From CAZYBG01 sp964645155 (GTDB lineage Bacteria; Pseudomonadota; Alphaproteobacteria; Rhodobacterales; Rhodobacteraceae): a stretch of DNA of 6,116 nt. How positions within the stretch are numbered: position 1 is the stretch's first letter; each line of letters starts with the position of its first letter. The stretch covers positions 1 to 6,116 of the forward strand of contig CAZYBG010000147.1 of the NCBI GenBank assembly GCA_964645155.1, read 5' to 3'. Positions 5,894 through 6,116 of the stretch are shown in pieces. A model generated the notes under the pieces. That model saw only the letters and a list, made by a program, of their open reading frames with translations. It did no database searches and had not been told where the DNA came from. The position numbers were made by a program, and so were the translations under genes.

Positions 5894-5922
5894 ATATCGG
5901 CGCCCGGTCGGCGTCCGGCAAG
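5894..5922 (-). promoter_or_regulatory. Sigma-32-like promoter candidate for htpX
   Basis: On the minus strand CTTGCCG (5922-5916), 14 bases, then GCCGATAT (5901-5894). The heat-shock consensus in E. coli is CTTGAAA, 11-16 bases, CCCCATNT; the CTTG core, the spacing and five of seven specified -10 positions agree. It lies in the 88-bp gap after ruvA and would give a short leader carrying the htpX ribosome-binding site. E. coli htpX is a known heat-shock gene. The same bases read as a housekeeping promoter would be TTGCCG, 17 bases, GATATC, which is weaker at the -10. Confidence 0.35.
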
Positions 5923-5957
5923 GCCCTCGGCTCGGCCTCGCCACTCGGCGCCTCGGC

Positions 5958-6116
5958 TCAGCCCCGCGGCGCGAGCCTGCGGAGCGCGGCGCGGATCAGC
6001 GCGGGCGTGTCGGCCTCGGGGGCGGCGCCGCCGGCCTCGGCCACCGCGGCGGCGGCCTCGCCCTGGCCGTAGCCGAGGTTGACGAGCGCCGAGAGCGCCT
6101 CGGCGGTCGCGGCGGC
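5958..6116 (-). CDS. ruvA: RuvA, C-terminal domain (cut by window edge)
   Basis: The last 52 codons and TGA stop of RuvA, the tetrameric Holliday-junction binding protein that loads RuvB. The visible part is domain III, the small helical bundle that contacts RuvB: EALSALVNLGYGQGEAAAAV (6-25 of the fragment) is the typical three-helix pattern. A flexible Gly/Ala/Pro stretch and the last helix, TPALIRAALRRLAPRG, follow. The reading frame runs cleanly off the right edge, so the junction-binding N-terminal domains lie outside the window. The identity rests on this short domain together with ruvB being one gene away. Confidence 0.87.
   Translation of the reverse strand, partial: AAATAEALSALVNLGYGQGEAAAAVAEAGGAAPEADTPALIRAALRRLAPRG

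Noticed and set aside
5870..5944. Longer htpX start at 5944
   Set aside because: The extra 25 residues are Arg/Pro-rich and precede the normal HtpX first membrane segment. The start at 5869 has a clear ribosome-binding site, and the longer start would run through the promoter candidate.

Overview
The window is a very GC-rich stretch, with long open frames on both strands, from what looks like an alphaproteobacterium of the Rhodobacterales type. This placement rests on the TolQ, TolR, YbgC and RuvB sequences and on the ruvA/ruvB/ybgC/tolQRA gene order. It was made by eye, without a database search.

Almost everything reads on the minus strand. From the right-hand edge leftward the order is: the last 52 codons of ruvA (Holliday-junction binding), htpX (membrane zinc protease), ruvB (branch-migration ATPase), a 207-residue uncharacterised protein whose GTG start overlaps the ruvB stop, then ybgC (hotdog thioesterase), tolQ, tolR and the first 74 codons of tolA. 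The one plus-strand gene is a 351-residue short-chain dehydrogenase/reductase (SDR). It lies between the uncharacterised gene (45 bp, tail to tail) and ybgC (217 bp, head to head).

Two modules are present. RuvAB, with RuvC outside the window if present, processes Holliday junctions during recombinational repair. YbgC-TolQ-TolR-TolA is the start of the Tol-Pal cluster, which uses the proton-motive force across the inner membrane to maintain the outer membrane and help constriction at division. HtpX adds inner-membrane protein quality control. The SDR is an oxidoreductase with an apparent C-terminal membrane anchor and no obvious pathway partner here.

The most notable points are contextual: htpX sits between ruvA and ruvB, with a sigma-32-like promoter candidate before it and a strong hairpin after it; an inverted SDR separates the ruv block from the tol block; and an unknown protein is translationally coupled to ruvB. 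I see no CRISPR array, transposon, tRNA, rRNA, attachment site, toxin-antitoxin or defence system, and no convincing sign of a new system. No gene-free stretch exceeds 300 bases; the longest is the 217 bp between ybgC and the SDR.
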